64,000 nt of DNA, taken from Patiria pectinifera. Its lineage: Eukaryota > Echinodermata > Asteroidea > Valvatida > Asterinidae. Of this stretch, positions 28,901 through 35,638 are shown piece by piece. The translations under genes and the position numbers were made by a program. Under the pieces are notes generated by a model that worked only from the letters and a program-made list of their open reading frames with translations, made no database searches and was not told the origin of the DNA. The DNA lies in the NCBI GenBank assembly GCA_029964075.1, contig CM057138.1, forward strand, positions 4,954,932-5,018,931, given 5' to 3'. Position 1 is the first letter of the stretch; the number at the start of each line of letters is the position of its first letter.

Positions 28901-30700
28901 AAATAACTATTTGAGGGGTTAGTATAATAGATCAAACATTGTTACACTGACATTTTTGAAGTTTTGTGTTCGAAAAGGTTGGAAAAACCAAGAAAAACAA
29001 AAATGTTCAAGTAGTCTGGTTCCCTGACTCCACAAAAGATAAAATGGATCAATTTATAGATGATGGAAAATTGTAAGGCAATGGAACCAGTCTAGCTGGC
29101 CTGCACTCGTTCATGAACATGTAACCAATAGCAAACAAAATTTGGACTGAAAAAAATGGTAAATTTGGAGCAGTAGTTGAAAAATAGTTAGGTTACAACA
29201 CTGGTCGGCCGACCACCGTTGGAAATGTATACAAAAATACCATTTTCTTGAAAATGACTTCACACCAGGTGCCATAATTTTACAAGCTGCTTGAGACTGT
29301 AATTAACCAACATCCTAGTAAGGTATTTCGTAAAAACTGGGTAGTTTTATTTTTCGATGTTTGCAAATGCTGTATATTCCCTTTAAATCGTAGTTTGTAC
29401 ATTGTGCTTGTATGGCATATGGTACAAAGTTTTTACAATTCAGAGTCTAGATCACCAGCCTTGCAGTAAGGTTATGACAACATGAAACAGAGGGTTGAGT
29501 ATGATGCAACACTGCACTGCTACCAACCTCTTCCGGAGTGACCTGAAATTTTCTGACTTGTACCAGATATGCACAATGAATTTATCTTGTGGTTTTGCAC
29601 ACATGATACAAAAAGGGGTTGGACTTCACCACTGAACTGCAACACACACAGAGTCAGAGCCACAGTGGCACACATTACACAAATAAAATTTTGAAGAATT
29701 TTCCAATAAGCCAAATGAGTCGGTAAACCTTAGACAAAATTGTTTAACACTGTCAGACCTGCTGATCCTTCAAACGTTAGTCAGAATTTTGAAGATTCTG
29801 AAAATCAAAAAGAGAAATTCTCCAACGGAAACAGACATACAAAATTGTTATCAATATTTTTTTTTCAAATCACCATATTGACTGACTTAATTACGGTGAC
29901 TGACTGCATGTTAAAATAAAATCTTACAATTCCTTAAAAATAATTCAGATTTACATTCTACGAATTAATGTTTTTATACGCCTACGGACAATGAACCTGA
30001 AAGATACAATGTAGGTGACACATTTCTGGGTCCCTGCAAACAACACTGTCTGCACTAAGAACAATCAAAACTTAACTGCAGTTTCAGATTGTAAAAGTGC
30101 ACTATGTACACAATGTATCTACCCAGTGCCCACTACACTGTATTACACTGTCTTTGTATGTACATTGTATTACACTGTGATATTACACTGTGATACAGTG
30201 TATACATTTTATTACACTGTATTACACTGTTATACTGTACATTGTGATACATTGTATTACACTGTAATACATTGTATACAATGTTGTATACATTTTATTA
30301 CACTGTATTACACAGATGAGCACTTTATGGCTGTATAGTCTTGAAACCATCAAAATACTGCAAATTATTTTGGCCAACTTCAAGGAGCTGCGAGGCACAG
30401 AAACCGGCTAAGCACATCAAGTATTTACTTAGCAAAAACAGGTGACTGTTTCATGCAATGCCTATTACTTCTGAATGGTTACCAGCTGATTTTTTTGCTT
30501 ACCACACAAATTTGCTAAGCGATATTTTCTGCTGTTATGAAATCGGTCACTCCGGTGTATAATTCTGGAAGATTTCGAGGTTAAAACACAACGTGATTAA
30601 TACTCACTTTTCTCAACCATGACGCCCTGAATGCGCGGGTGCTATTCATTCGGAGATACAACTCGGGTGAAAAGTCCTCCTTGGATTGGGTCTGTCCCAT
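39..30700 (-). CDS. RalGDS/RGL-family Ral guanine nucleotide exchange factor, 5' part (11 exons, runs off left edge)
   Basis: Members of this family catalyse GDP release from Ral GTPases, usually downstream of Ras. I joined exons 30700-30608, 22220-22113, 19777-19581, 12027-11849, 9801-9668, 8455-8237, 6661-6558, 6009-5925, 2620-2507, 941-822 and 160-39. Every junction is GT-AG and the phases agree, giving 491 codons plus two bases with no stop. A RasGEF_N domain lies at about residues 80-190 ([29 protein letters not shown]). The RasGEF domain covers about 225-490 ([57 protein letters not shown]). The C-terminal Ras-association domain expected for the family would lie beyond position 1. The join between exons 3 and 4 is shorter than in mammalian relatives, so one small exon could be missing. 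Family assignment is secure; orthology to RALGDS, RGL1, RGL2 or RGL3 is not decided. Confidence 0.9.
240..598 (+). repeat. 11-bp minisatellite array 1 (CTTGTGATGGA)
   Basis: Degenerate tandem copies of an 11-bp unit, most often CTTGTGATGGA, with TTGTGAT as the constant core. It fills intron 10 of the RalGDS-like gene, beginning about 80 bp upstream of the exon 11 acceptor. Short inverted copies (CACAAGT) occur at its left edge. Confidence 0.93.
822..941 (-). CDS. RalGDS-like gene, exon 10 (RasGEF helical hairpin side)
   Basis: Residues 412-451. [14 protein letters not shown] and LINFEKKRK are near-invariant in RasGEF domains. Donor AAG|GTAAGG, phase 0. Confidence 0.96.
1081..1587. mobile_element. 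Foldback element, 507 bp, copy 1 (CAGGGTGAGT ends)
   Basis: The two halves are long imperfect inverted repeats of about 230 bp around a short centre. Ends are CAGGGTGAGT and ACTCACCCTG, flanked by TA on both sides, as expected for a Tc1/mariner-type target duplication. A second copy of equal length lies at 18367. No transposase is encoded. Confidence 0.85.
1640..1965. repeat. Dispersed TTTTCC-rich repeat with tandem 40-bp unit
   Basis: A pyrimidine-rich block (TTTTCCCTGATTTGTGGTG and variants) repeats about every 40 bp. A related block is at 15285-15425. Both end AACCCTG(C/T)AA. Likely a dispersed repeat; its class is not clear. Confidence 0.55.
2051..2143. repeat. Imperfect hairpin of a TTTTGCCCTTCACCGA repeat
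   Basis: AAATCAATATTAGGTTTTGC is followed by its reverse complement at 2124-2143 (one mismatch), enclosing a CACTGAGAACACAGTG centre. Half copies recur at 4205-4275 and 19020-19075, so this is a dispersed palindromic element. Confidence 0.65.
2158..2490. mobile_element. Dispersed non-autonomous element (GAAGTTTCAGCTC family), partial
   Basis: It shares its body (GTTGAAGTTTCAGCTCGGTG, AACAGTGAAAAACC) with copies at 10930-11640 and 49107-49507 and, reversed and diverged, 41680-42055 and 26030-26320. It ends in AAATGCAAATGATC like the complete copy at 49 kb. Confidence 0.7.
2507..2620 (-). CDS. RalGDS-like gene, exon 9 (RasGEF insert)
   Basis: Residues 374-411. It opens with [10 protein letters not shown], equivalent to EGTSKFA in mammalian RalGDS, followed by a strongly basic variable stretch ending GHRREH. 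Donor CAT|GTGAGT. Confidence 0.9.
2700..3300. repeat. Low-copy GCTAAGCAG-rich repeat region in intron 8
   Basis: Short motifs CTTAGCAGA and GCTAAGCA recur in both orientations here and again at 3560-3760, 7540-7690, 30390-30540 and 46090-46270. It behaves like a dispersed repeat with poor boundaries. No coding signal. Confidence 0.4.
3340..3540. mobile_element. Dispersed element with GGCGATTCCAG ends, copy 1
   Basis: Carries ATGTCC(A/G)TGACAG, ACCATATCTGATTAATG, CTCCTAGTCTGTAATC and a GGATCGCC end, all shared with 12693-12950 and 17262-17915. Its intact GATTAATG is the empty site for the TTAA insertion seen in the 17-kb copy. Confidence 0.72.
4423..4534. mobile_element. 112-bp element with 16-bp perfect inverted ends
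   Basis: GAGCCCCCTTCAATGG at 4423-4438 is exactly inverted at 4519-4534. The interior also pairs partly (TTGTTCA / TGAACAA). A very small MITE-like hairpin in intron 8 of the RalGDS-like gene. Confidence 0.7.
4616..4903 (+). mobile_element. tRNA-derived SINE, copy 1
   Basis: A box-like TAGCTCAGTTGATAGGGG and B box GGTTCGAGTCA are spaced as in a tRNA gene, followed by an unrelated body ending TTCTTCTCATATTTTTA. The body from GTTTAGCGCCCTCTACGATA matches 59994-60283. It is not a functional tRNA, as the cloverleaf is incomplete. Confidence 0.75.
5040..5840. other. Intron 8 segment without recognised feature
   Basis: AT-rich intronic DNA. The only structure noted is a repeated GGTCCACATAA phrase at 5328, 5372 and, diverged, 5748. 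No splice-compatible conserved frame was found. Confidence 0.4.
5925..6009 (-). CDS. RalGDS-like gene, exon 8 (RasGEF)
   Basis: Residues 345-373. [15 protein letters not shown] and SRELLMK match the helix that precedes the EGT-K-F motif in Ral GEFs. Donor AAG|GTAGGC. Confidence 0.93.
6110..6372. repeat. Degenerate CCACGGAT/CCACGAAT repeat
   Basis: About 260 bp of short imperfect repeats (CCACGAATA, CTACGGATG, CCACGGTT) partly in mirrored order, with ATCCGTGG and CCGTGG inversions at the right end. It lies within about 100-360 bp upstream of exon 8 of the RalGDS-like gene. Confidence 0.6.
6558..6661 (-). CDS. RalGDS-like gene, exon 7 (RasGEF core)
   Basis: Residues 311-344. [15 protein letters not shown] and [12 protein letters not shown] match the conserved NFSS...AILSALQ...RLKKTW block of Ral GEFs. 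Phase 2 donor AG|GTAACA. An 11-bp minisatellite starts about 40 bp upstream of its acceptor. Confidence 0.95.
6700..7392 (+). repeat. 11-bp minisatellite array 2 (CTTGTGATTGT/CTTGTGATCGA)
   Basis: About 60 degenerate 11-bp units with core CTTGTGA, with a higher-order repetition of roughly 150-200 bp visible (blocks containing GTGAGTTCCTTGTGACTGAC). The array starts some 40 bp upstream of the exon 7 acceptor. Confidence 0.95.
7440..8200. other. Intron 6 segment without clear gene
   Basis: Contains one GCTAAGCAGAAAT motif near 7570 and ordinary AT-rich sequence. The longest frame, minus strand 7706-8059, has no family resemblance and no splice support. Confidence 0.4.
8237..8455 (-). CDS. RalGDS-like gene, exon 6 (RasGEF core)
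   Basis: Residues 238-310, the most conserved block: [24 protein letters not shown] and [12 protein letters not shown] are hallmark RasGEF segments. The donor is CAA|GTTAGC. GC content is visibly higher than in the surrounding intron. Confidence 0.96.
8887..9422 (+). mobile_element. TTTAAA-ended MITE family, copy A (536 bp)
   Basis: Begins TTAAAGGGAATATACAACAT and ends ATGTACATTCCCTTTAA, an inverted pair. The centre is a perfect palindrome TTTCCAACGGTGGTCGGCC and its complement (about 9050-9085). Related copies: 14682, 28250, 28858 and 58862. No ORF. The TTAA at the ends suggests a piggyBac-type target, as inference. Confidence 0.88.
9668..9801 (-). CDS. RalGDS-like gene, exon 5 (linker into RasGEF)
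   Basis: Residues 193-237. An acidic, methionine-rich linker ([14 protein letters not shown]) leads to [12 protein letters not shown], the start of the catalytic RasGEF domain. Donor GCA|GTAAGT, phase 0. Confidence 0.92.
9910..10518 (-). repeat. 11-bp minisatellite array 3 (opposite orientation)
   Basis: TCCTCACAAGT and TCCATCACAAG units are the reverse complement of the CTTGTGA family seen at 240, 6700 and 13472. A longer block of roughly 190 bp is duplicated (compare 10021-10110 with 10211-10300). It starts about 110 bp upstream of the exon 5 acceptor. Confidence 0.93.
10930..11640. mobile_element. GAAGTTTCAGCTC-family element interrupted by a TTAA insertion
   Basis: Left part 10970-11133 and right part 11516-11640 together match the family copies at 2158 and 49107. 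The sequence between them is the separate TTAACCCTAA-ended element listed next. Confidence 0.7.
11134..11515. mobile_element. TTAACCCTAA-ended element, copy i
   Basis: Ends are TTAACCCTAAC and GTTAGGGTTAG. The interior is built from CCTCAATCCTGCAAAATCC phrases in both orientations. It matches the 17325-17740 element in inverted order and interrupts another repeat. Confidence 0.82.
11849..12027 (-). CDS. RalGDS-like gene, exon 4 (RasGEF_N end)
   Basis: Residues 133-192. It holds [19 protein letters not shown], matching the TWLDQYSEDF-type helix of the family, then a basic and acidic helix. It enters in phase 2 and leaves in phase 1 (AATG|GTAAGC). The family loop normally found before this helix is absent or on a missed exon. 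Confidence 0.92.
12693..12950. mobile_element. GGCGATTCCAG-family element, copy 2 (diverged)
   Basis: Shares ATGTCCGTGACAGAGCCAAT, AATTAATGATGCAGAGAAAT and CTCCTAGTCTGTAATCTCC with the copies at 3340 and 17262. Its left part carries a short ACATGTATGTACATGTAC run. Confidence 0.7.
13472..14175 (+). repeat. 11-bp minisatellite array 4 (CTTGTGATTGA/CTTGTGATTGG)
   Basis: The same CTTGTGA core as the arrays at 240 and 6700, more degenerate, in intron 3 of the RalGDS-like gene. Unlike the other three it is not next to a splice acceptor (1.4 kb from exon 4). Confidence 0.92.
14682..15215 (+). mobile_element. TTTAAA-ended MITE family, copy B
   Basis: Full-length relative of copy A with the same ends. 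The central palindrome is partly decayed (CAATGGTCGGCCAACCACCAT). Confidence 0.87.
15925..16142 (+). mobile_element. GCCATGCAAT-family repeat, truncated
   Basis: Matches the left end of the longer copies at 39981 and 52320 (reverse). Its uninterrupted AAAATGCACCACTATGTCCC is a related empty site for the GATCAAGC insertion present in the 39.98-kb copy. Confidence 0.7.
16145..16420 (-). mobile_element. tRNA-derived SINE (GGCAAGCCACTT family), copy 1
   Basis: Read on the minus strand it starts with a tRNA-like head (GGCCTAGTGGTTACAG, GGGGTTCGACTCC) and continues with TTGGGCAAGCCACTTCACCC and ATGGGTACCGGCATTAGC. Relatives at 20060, 47290 and 54350. Confidence 0.8.
16930..16974 (+). repeat. Poly(A) tract of about 45 bp
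   Basis: An almost pure A run following GAAGC. No recognisable retroelement body was found directly before it. Confidence 0.9.
17262..17915. mobile_element. GGCGATTCCAG-family element, copy 3, interrupted
   Basis: Ends read GTAATTCCAGTGCTATG and, inverted, GCATTATGTAATGTCC...GGCGATTCCAGC. The element is split by the TTAACCCTAA element at 17325-17740; removing that and one TTAA restores the order seen at 3340. Confidence 0.78.
17325..17740. mobile_element. TTAACCCTAA-ended element, copy ii (target site shown by related empty site)
   Basis: Starts TTAACCCTAACC and ends TAGGGTTAA. The host repeat without insertion (3393-3408) reads ATATCTGATTAATGCT; here it reads ATATCTTATTAA...TTAATGATT, so the insertion duplicated TTAA. 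TTAA duplication is typical of piggyBac-type transposition. Confidence 0.87.
17930..18240 (+). mobile_element. tRNA-derived SINE, unrelated family
   Basis: Head GGTGGCTAGTGCGTAAAGCA with B box GGGTTCGATTCCCAG, then a body with GGCCCTCCGGTTTTCCTCCC and CCTTCGGCTCGACCACG. Only one copy was seen in the window. Confidence 0.75.
18367..18873. mobile_element. Foldback element, 507 bp, copy 2
   Basis: Same length and same long inverted halves as 1081-1587, ending CAGGGTAAGT / ACTCACCCTG. The left flank keeps TA; the right flank reads AATA. Confidence 0.85.
19255..19560 (+). mobile_element. tRNA-derived SINE with GGATGGGACGTTAAGCCG body
   Basis: Head GTGATGGCCTAGCGGTTAAG, B box GGGTTCGAGCCCG, then AAGCAAGGCACTTAACCATT and CTTCGGATGGGACGTTAAG. 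It ends about 20 bp from the donor of RalGDS-like exon 3. Confidence 0.8.
19581..19777 (-). CDS. RalGDS-like gene, exon 3 (RasGEF_N start)
   Basis: Residues 68-132 plus two bases. It carries [16 protein letters not shown] and [15 protein letters not shown], the first helices of the RasGEF_N domain. The donor is CG|GTAAGT (phase 2). A tRNA-derived SINE ends about 20 bp past this donor. Confidence 0.93.
20060..20320 (-). mobile_element. tRNA-derived SINE (GGCAAGCCACTT family), copy 2
   Basis: On the minus strand: tRNA-like head GGCCTCGTAGTCTGGAGTA, GGGTTCGAGTCCAGCC, then CTTGGGCAAGGCACTTTGTC and AAATGGGTACCTGTGAGGG. Confidence 0.75.
20330..21480. other. Intron 2 segment, C/G-tract-rich, no gene recognised
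   Basis: Contains a phrase repeated in diverged form, GTAAGGTTGAA...AAGCTCAATACT at 20331 and GTAAGGTTGAACAC at 20920, each followed by a G-rich stretch. Open frames here are low-complexity. Confidence 0.4.
21482..21644. mobile_element. 163-bp foldback element (GGGAATAAAT ends)
   Basis: GGGAATAAATGTGTGCTGG and CACTCTGTTTAAGA on the left are inverted as TCTTAAACAGAGTG and ATATTTATTCCC on the right, around a CCGAGTCGGAGCCGAGGG centre. No coding capacity. Confidence 0.75.
22113..22220 (-). CDS. RalGDS-like gene, exon 2
   Basis: Residues 32-67. The stretch [14 protein letters not shown] matches the short segment that precedes RasGEF_N in RalGDS and RGL1. Acceptor TTGCAG|GAG, donor GGG|GTAAAT, phase 0 at both ends. 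A long inverted repeat begins only 76 bp upstream of it. Confidence 0.85.
22249..22625. repeat. Near-perfect 145-bp inverted repeat with 40-bp loop
   Basis: Left arm 22296-22440 and right arm 22481-22625 are reverse complements with a single mismatch seen. The loop and the first bases of the right arm (22441-22490) are identical to 22249-22298, directly left of the left arm. The structure begins just upstream of RalGDS-like exon 2. No transposon ends were recognised. Confidence 0.93.
23444..23678. mobile_element. Short inverted-repeat element (CCCTGCT...AGCAGGG)
   Basis: TACCCTGCTAAATCGAACAG at the left is roughly inverted as GTTGGATTCAGCAGGGTTA at the right. Between them CTGAATCCAACGGAGTCC phrases recur. 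TA flanks suggest a Tc1/mariner-like target, as inference. Confidence 0.6.
23690..24260. other. Intron 1/2 segment without recognised feature
   Basis: Ordinary AT-rich sequence with scattered TACCGGTA and ACATGTA motifs, which are frequent throughout this window. Confidence 0.35.
24269..24349 (+). repeat. 20-bp tandem repeat, about four copies
   Basis: AAGTCAACTCGAAACTCAAA and close variants repeat four times in line. Confidence 0.88.
25363..25802. mobile_element. GATCAAGC-ended MITE, copy 1 (diverged)
   Basis: Inverted ends ATGCGATCAAGCTAAATGAG and CTCATTTCTAAGCTTGATTG flank about 370 bp. Family members at 40030 and 46973. Confidence 0.72.
26690..27290 (+). repeat. ACCAACCAAC/AACAAACAA simple-sequence tract
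   Basis: About 600 bp of degenerate CCAACCAACTGACCAACAAA repeats built on a 4-bp CAAC/CAAA rhythm. The minus-strand frames across it (Val/Leu/Trp-rich) are repeat artefacts. Confidence 0.92.
27300..28245. other. Intron segment without recognised feature
   Basis: No conserved frame, tRNA-like head or inverted ends were found. Confidence 0.35.
28250..28863 (-). mobile_element. TTTAAA-ended MITE family, copy C (reverse, interrupted)
   Basis: Reverse-orientation relative of copy A, split by a 178-bp hairpin element at 28502. It shares the TTTAAA at 28858-28863 with copy D, so the two copies abut through a single target motif. Confidence 0.82.
28502..28679. mobile_element. 178-bp hairpin MITE nested in copy C
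   Basis: Arms 28502-28581 and 28600-28679 are reverse complements with few mismatches, joined by an 18-base loop. Ends TAATACGGGCGATTCACA / TGTGAATCGCCTGTATTA. It is markedly GC-richer than its host and contains several GCGC sites. Confidence 0.9.
28858..29396 (-). mobile_element. TTTAAA-ended MITE family, copy D (reverse, full length)
   Basis: Starts TTTAAAGGGAATGTACATCA and ends TGTATATTCCCTTTAA. The central palindrome is retained on one side (GGTCGGCCGACCACCGTTGG). Confidence 0.87.
30130..30320 (+). repeat. ATTACACTGT simple repeat
   Basis: Degenerate ATTACACTGT and GATACATTGTATTACACTG units over about 190 bp. Confidence 0.88.
30608..30700 (-). CDS. RalGDS-like gene, candidate first coding exon (exon 1a)
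   Basis: An ATG opens a 31-codon exon ending AAA|GTGAGT in phase 0, which matches the phase-0 acceptor of exon 2. The protein begins MGQTQSKED. Gly at position 2 and Ser at position 6 fit an N-myristoylation signal. No homology supports this exon, so it rests on phase, donor quality and the plausible start. Confidence 0.55.
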
Positions 30701-31430
30701 TTCCCGGACTTCCCAACGGAAGACGTGGAAAAAAAAAAAAAAGATCACAAACTCCCTCCGCAGAGTCAGTGATACATGAGTATAGTCAACAGAAATCCAC
30801 GCAAAATGAAAAGATCACGTCACTTGCTGGTTATGCATACTCCAAGTCCGAACGAAAGCATTTTATCCACCATTAGAACACTCGTTCAACATTCGTGTTC
30901 ACATCCAATGTAGTTTCCCCTTTCAACTTCAAAATGAAACTCCAAAAAAAAACCAAGCATTTCAAACAATATCTCTCAATTGGAAATGATATTCCAGTCG
31001 AAGTGAAAACTTCTTTTTTTTCGTCAGTCTGCAGACTGCCGTAGAAAAACTTGGCAAAGGCACTGACTGTGCGCAAGCTGTGCTCAGCAACTGTTCAGTT
31101 ATATCCAGCAATGACAAGAGCGGTAAATTTCCATGCTGCTCGTTACAGGGTAGTGACTCTTACTGTTTCCCCTCCGAAAACAGATCATGTATCACACGTA
31201 CCGTGCAAGCAGGACCCAGTGACTCCACACCCACAGCCAATAAGGAAACAGGATTACGCCACGTGCCAGAAATGAGTCTCATTTCCCCCCTTAGTATCCT
31301 GAGTTGGGTTGGCGGGGCAATTTTGCAGCGGGCAGTCACCGCGTCACACTATATACTGAGCCAGATTAGGACAGGATATACGTAATCGTAGCTGCAGCAT
31401 TTGCATAAATGTGCTTTGCTTTGACAACCA

Positions 31431-31890
31431 TTAACCCTAACCCACCTCACTCCTCCAAAGTCCTCCTGGCAGTTTTGGAGGATTCTAGAGGATTGAGGAT
31501 GAATGGTGATTGAATCAAATGAGGATTCTGGAGGATTGAGGATGAATGGTGATTGAAGCACATGAGGATTTTGGAGGATTGAGGATGAATGGTGAATGAA
31601 GCACAAGAGGATTTTTGAGGATTGAGGATGAATGCATTTTGAGGCAGGACTGTCTGATGATTTTGAAGGATTTGGCGTTGGTTATCCTTCATTTAAACAC
31701 GAGTGCAAAGTTTTGGGATGAGGAGGATTTTGGAGGATTGAGGATGAATGCATTTTGAGGCAGGACTGTCTGACAATTTTGAAAAATTTAGGCGGAGTTG
31801 CAAAATTTGGGAAAATTTTGGAAAATTTTGGAGGATTTTGGAGGATTGAGGATGGTTGTAAGCAACAAGGGCCTAGGGGAATAGGGTTAA
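31431..31890. mobile_element. TTAACCCTAA-ended element, copy iii, with 43-bp tandem repeat
   Basis: Starts TTAACCCTAACCC and ends TAGGGTTAA. Inside, a 43-bp unit beginning GGAGGATTGAGGATGAATGG is repeated three times from about 31478, followed by GAGGATTTTGGAGGATTGAG variants. Confidence 0.83.
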
Positions 31891-31894
31891 GATA

Positions 31895-32865
31895 AATGCT
31901 CCAAAAACATACATTAACTATGGTATTTCTAACATGAAAAAAAGAAATTCTATAAATGAAAGTGATATTTTTGGGAGAAATCGTACGTTTTTTTTCACCA
32001 GCACAATTTCTACCTTGAACAGTATACATACATACAATTTTTTTATCTGTAGTTGTACACCCCAATTTTTATTTTTTTATTGACACTGATTTTGGTGTTA
32101 TAGAGAGTTAAAATGTTTGGAGAAATCATGGATTTACAAAAAAATTACAAAGAAAACAAAATATATAGGGGCCTATTCAAAGTTTATTTTTTCCAAATAA
32201 AAGTAATACTCTTTTTAAAGTCATCTCATTTCTTAAGGCCAAAAAAAAAAAACCTGCCTCGATTTTGCCGCCAAATTGCCGACCTCAAACTTTTTATTGT
32301 CGCATTTGGCCAAACAATTTAAATAAACTGTACATTTTGAAAATAAACAAGTGTTTCCTTTGCAACTTTTTTCGTGTTATTGTCTAACTAAACAGTTAAA
32401 CAGGTTAATTAAATAGAATACCATTAAAGGAACCGTAAGTAAATAACAAAGTAAGTATAAAGACCGACAAACAAATAAAAAAGGTCACACGATAAAAACA
32501 TTTTTTCTACCTAACCTACATGGATAATTTTTAGGGTGTTAGAGTATGTGCATACATGTATGTACACAAATCTTTTGGCCTATTATCACTGAGAAAATTA
32601 TCCCTTTCTGAAAATTTGTGGTGGTTCACTTGTTTAAACCATAGAGTATTTCTGTTAGCAATATTGTTGGGATGTTTTGAAATAAATTAATTTATAACAT
32701 TTCATTTTCAATATATTGATTCCTATAAGTTAATTCCATTTCACACGAGTATTAGAAGAAACATTGACTTACTTTATTCAGCAACATAATTATTTCCAAC
32801 CTTACAATTTGTGTCAAAGAAAATTTAAAGATCGGGAAAAAAATAGGACCCACCAACATAGGTAG
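31895..32865. other. AT-rich segment upstream of RalGDS-like exon 1a
   Basis: Very AT-rich with many homopolymer runs. No gene, tRNA-like head or inverted element was recognised. Confidence 0.4.
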
Positions 32866-32868
32866 CTG

Positions 32869-32940
32869 AATAGCTCAGTTGGTAGAGCACCGGAACGGCA
32901 ATCAAGAGGTCGCAGCTTCAAACCCCGCTCCAGTCAATTT
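32869..32940 (+). pseudogene. tRNA-like sequence, degenerate
   Basis: A box TAGCTCAGTTGGTAGAGC is canonical and GCTTCAAACCCC occupies the B-box position with a substitution in GTTCRA. The acceptor arms do not pair well. Either a tRNA pseudogene or a SINE head; a functional gene is unlikely. Confidence 0.55.
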
Positions 32941-33889
32941 CTTTGTTTAACTTTAAAAGTATTATAATAAACCTAGTCATTTTACCTTTGTCGCTTAATT
33001 GAACATCTAAAAAAAATGTTTAAAAATGGTTCACTCACCAAAAGTTAACCTAAAGAATCTTCTTTCTCCTTGAAGTAATTTCCAATTTTCTGTCAGTAAG
33101 GACTGCACATTCACAATGATTAAATGCTTCTGATCAACCCTGTGTACTGCTGAACTATTTATGTATGCTACTTCAAGGTGTGCACATATTGATCTTTTAA
33201 CAGTGTGCAAGGGCACTGGGTGAAAACCTATACCTATACATGTGCATACGTAGTACTCACCTGTAGTGAATGCCAAATAATGTTCTTAAAGACACTGCCC
33301 TTGCCACAATATTGATTTTTGGAGAACTTGTGTTTCAAGGCTTTTTACGGTAAGTCCAACGCCTTGGACGTTAAGTGACCTTTACAGTTTAATTAAGAGT
33401 CTGGTGCTTTCTATGACCGGAACGGCCGAGTGGTTTTCACACGGCAAGCCTAGTAAAGCCGGTCCCAGAGTGCACAACATTCTATTCAATTAATTCAGAA
33501 TGGCGAAAAAGTTTTGTACACTGTAGAATGAGTTGTGGTGGTAATTGCGATGGGAATGCAAAATTGACTTTCGCCGTTCGCATGAAAGATTTGACTTATT
33601 GCCTACACAAGTATCGAAAGTACATGTGAAACAAGAGATGCCAGGCTATCGCACGTGTGGTGTTCTGGTACATGTATCTAGTCGTAACATGACATGTACA
33701 CGATGTAAGCATGGACGTACAATAGCCTTGTACATGTTGTACGTGTAAAGTTTGTTCCACACCAGAATAAGCCACAAGTGACATACCGGTACAAATGATG
33801 CACATTGTATGTAAAGGTACATTATCTATTGTGTTTACACCATGGCCTGTATAATTTACATCTTATGGATATCATACAAAAATAAGCGG

Positions 33890-34170
33890 GTACATGAACA
33901 TGTGAATGTATGTGCATACATGTACATACATGTACATGTACATGTGCATACATGTACAGACACATGTGCAGACATGTATACATGTGCAGACATGTTTCAG
34001 TCCTCGGGCGTTGGGTCTTTCGTTGGAAACGGTCCTCTACTGTATGGTTGTGTGCTTAGTCTATGGGAGAGTACTATTACAGGGACAAAGGGAAACACAA
34101 AGCATTGTCCTCGAGAGTATAGTAAAACATGTGTGTGTACATGTATGTGCACATGTACATGCGGACATGT
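33890..34170 (+). repeat. TACATG microsatellite clusters
   Basis: Two clusters of TACATGTACATG / ACATGTGCA at 33895-33995 and 34125-34170. They give mirror-image Met/Cys/Thr/Val-rich ORFs on both strands, which are not genes. Confidence 0.85.
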
Positions 34171-34636
34171 ATGAAACTTTTTTAACAATTACTGCAGATA
34201 AAGTTTTTCTTTGACAAATATACAATGTATATCAAGATCAGTTTTACATGAACAGGTACATGTAATTAGTGAAAACATGACAGTACCACAAAGATAAATT
34301 GCTTCGTTTGAAGTTTAACTCAATATCAATTCTATAAATAAACCCGCCTACAGTTCAAATGGGCAATTCCAATTTTTACGACCCAAATAAAGTCAACACC
34401 ATTTTATTAAATCTAATCTTTGCTGATTCATTACAAAGACCACCAGTGCATAAGTGTCAAGTGCTGCCTGAGGCAATTCAGCTGGTCGCTCTTATCGGTA
34501 ATATTTCATGCACAGTTCTCACGAAGCCACCAGACCAATTTGAAAGGGGGGGGGGGGTTACAAAACATTTGCCGAATTCAACACTGTAGCATCCTGGATT
34601 TTGTTCTGGTCACCCAGTTGCCCCAAAAACAAAGAA

Positions 34637-34790
34637 AGGGGGAAGGTGTGGGTGAAGGGTGGGGGAGGAGGGTGGGGGGTGGGGGAGGGTGGGGGAGGGT
34701 GGGGGAGGTGGGGAGGGTGGGGAGGGTGGGGAGGGTTGGGGAGGGGGGGGAGGGTGGGGGGGGGGGGGGGGGAGGGTGGGGGGGACTTGA
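34637..34790 (+). repeat. GGGGGAGGGTG tract, potential G-quadruplex
   Basis: More than 20 runs of three or more G in about 150 bp (GGTGGGGGAGGG units). Highly G-asymmetric, able in principle to form many overlapping G-quadruplexes on the plus strand. Confidence 0.9.
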
Positions 34791-34799
34791 CACCATCTG

Positions 34800-35630
34800 A
34801 CCAATGGGGGAGCTGTTTAAAGTAGACAAGACTGGACACTTTCCATCAATCGTTGACACTATAAGCTGCCACATATTTATTGTGATGCCAGACTTACATT
34901 TTGCCAACAGGACACTGATTTAAACGACATACATTAACTCACAAAACAGTGCGACTGGCAAAGAATGACACATTCACAGACACAGACCGCACTTTTATTT
35001 CCTTTGCAAAAGTGAAAGCCTGTGATTTACGGTTACAACAATGAACTTCTTGGCTTTGCACGAACTTGGAAATTGTTTGACTTTATATATGGCAGTGTCT
35101 TCCTTGTTCTGATGAAAAAAATAAAAATATATTTTTTTTCTTCAGTTTCTGAATTTTTATAAACGGATATTAGTCACTATTTGTACAATGCACTTATATC
35201 AACACTGTTCAACTGTTAAACAAATACATCTGGTCAAGTACAAAACCGAAAGCTGGATGGGGGTGTTTGAAAGAATTTACTTTTACGGACTCAAACTAAA
35301 TTTTGTAATTTTTCGGATAATTTCTGAGAATTTGTTTTAGATGTTTCCACATCCTTCAACCACAATCACAATTATTCATTTCAATTTGACATTAAAAACT
35401 GTTCGCTATAAAACGAACACATTTTAATTCACACTTTTTCAAACCCTTCTTTCCCATTGGAGATTAAAAAATTACCTCACTGACAATGGAACGGACTTCT
35501 TGTTTAATTAACATTCATATGATTAACGTTTTTTTAACGGCAGTGAATATTTGGCCGGAAATTTAGTAAATGCTATTTTCATGGAGGCTTTCTCCGATTA
35601 TACATTATATCATATTGGCTAAGCCGGCTT
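34800..35630. other. AT-rich segment without recognised feature
   Basis: No conserved frame or repeat boundary was recognised. Confidence 0.35.
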
Positions 35631-35638
35631 TTAGCTAA

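Noticed and set aside
34420..34907. Gly-rich and Pro-rich frames of 93-126 residues on both strands
   Set aside because: Translation of the GGGGGAGGGTG tract.
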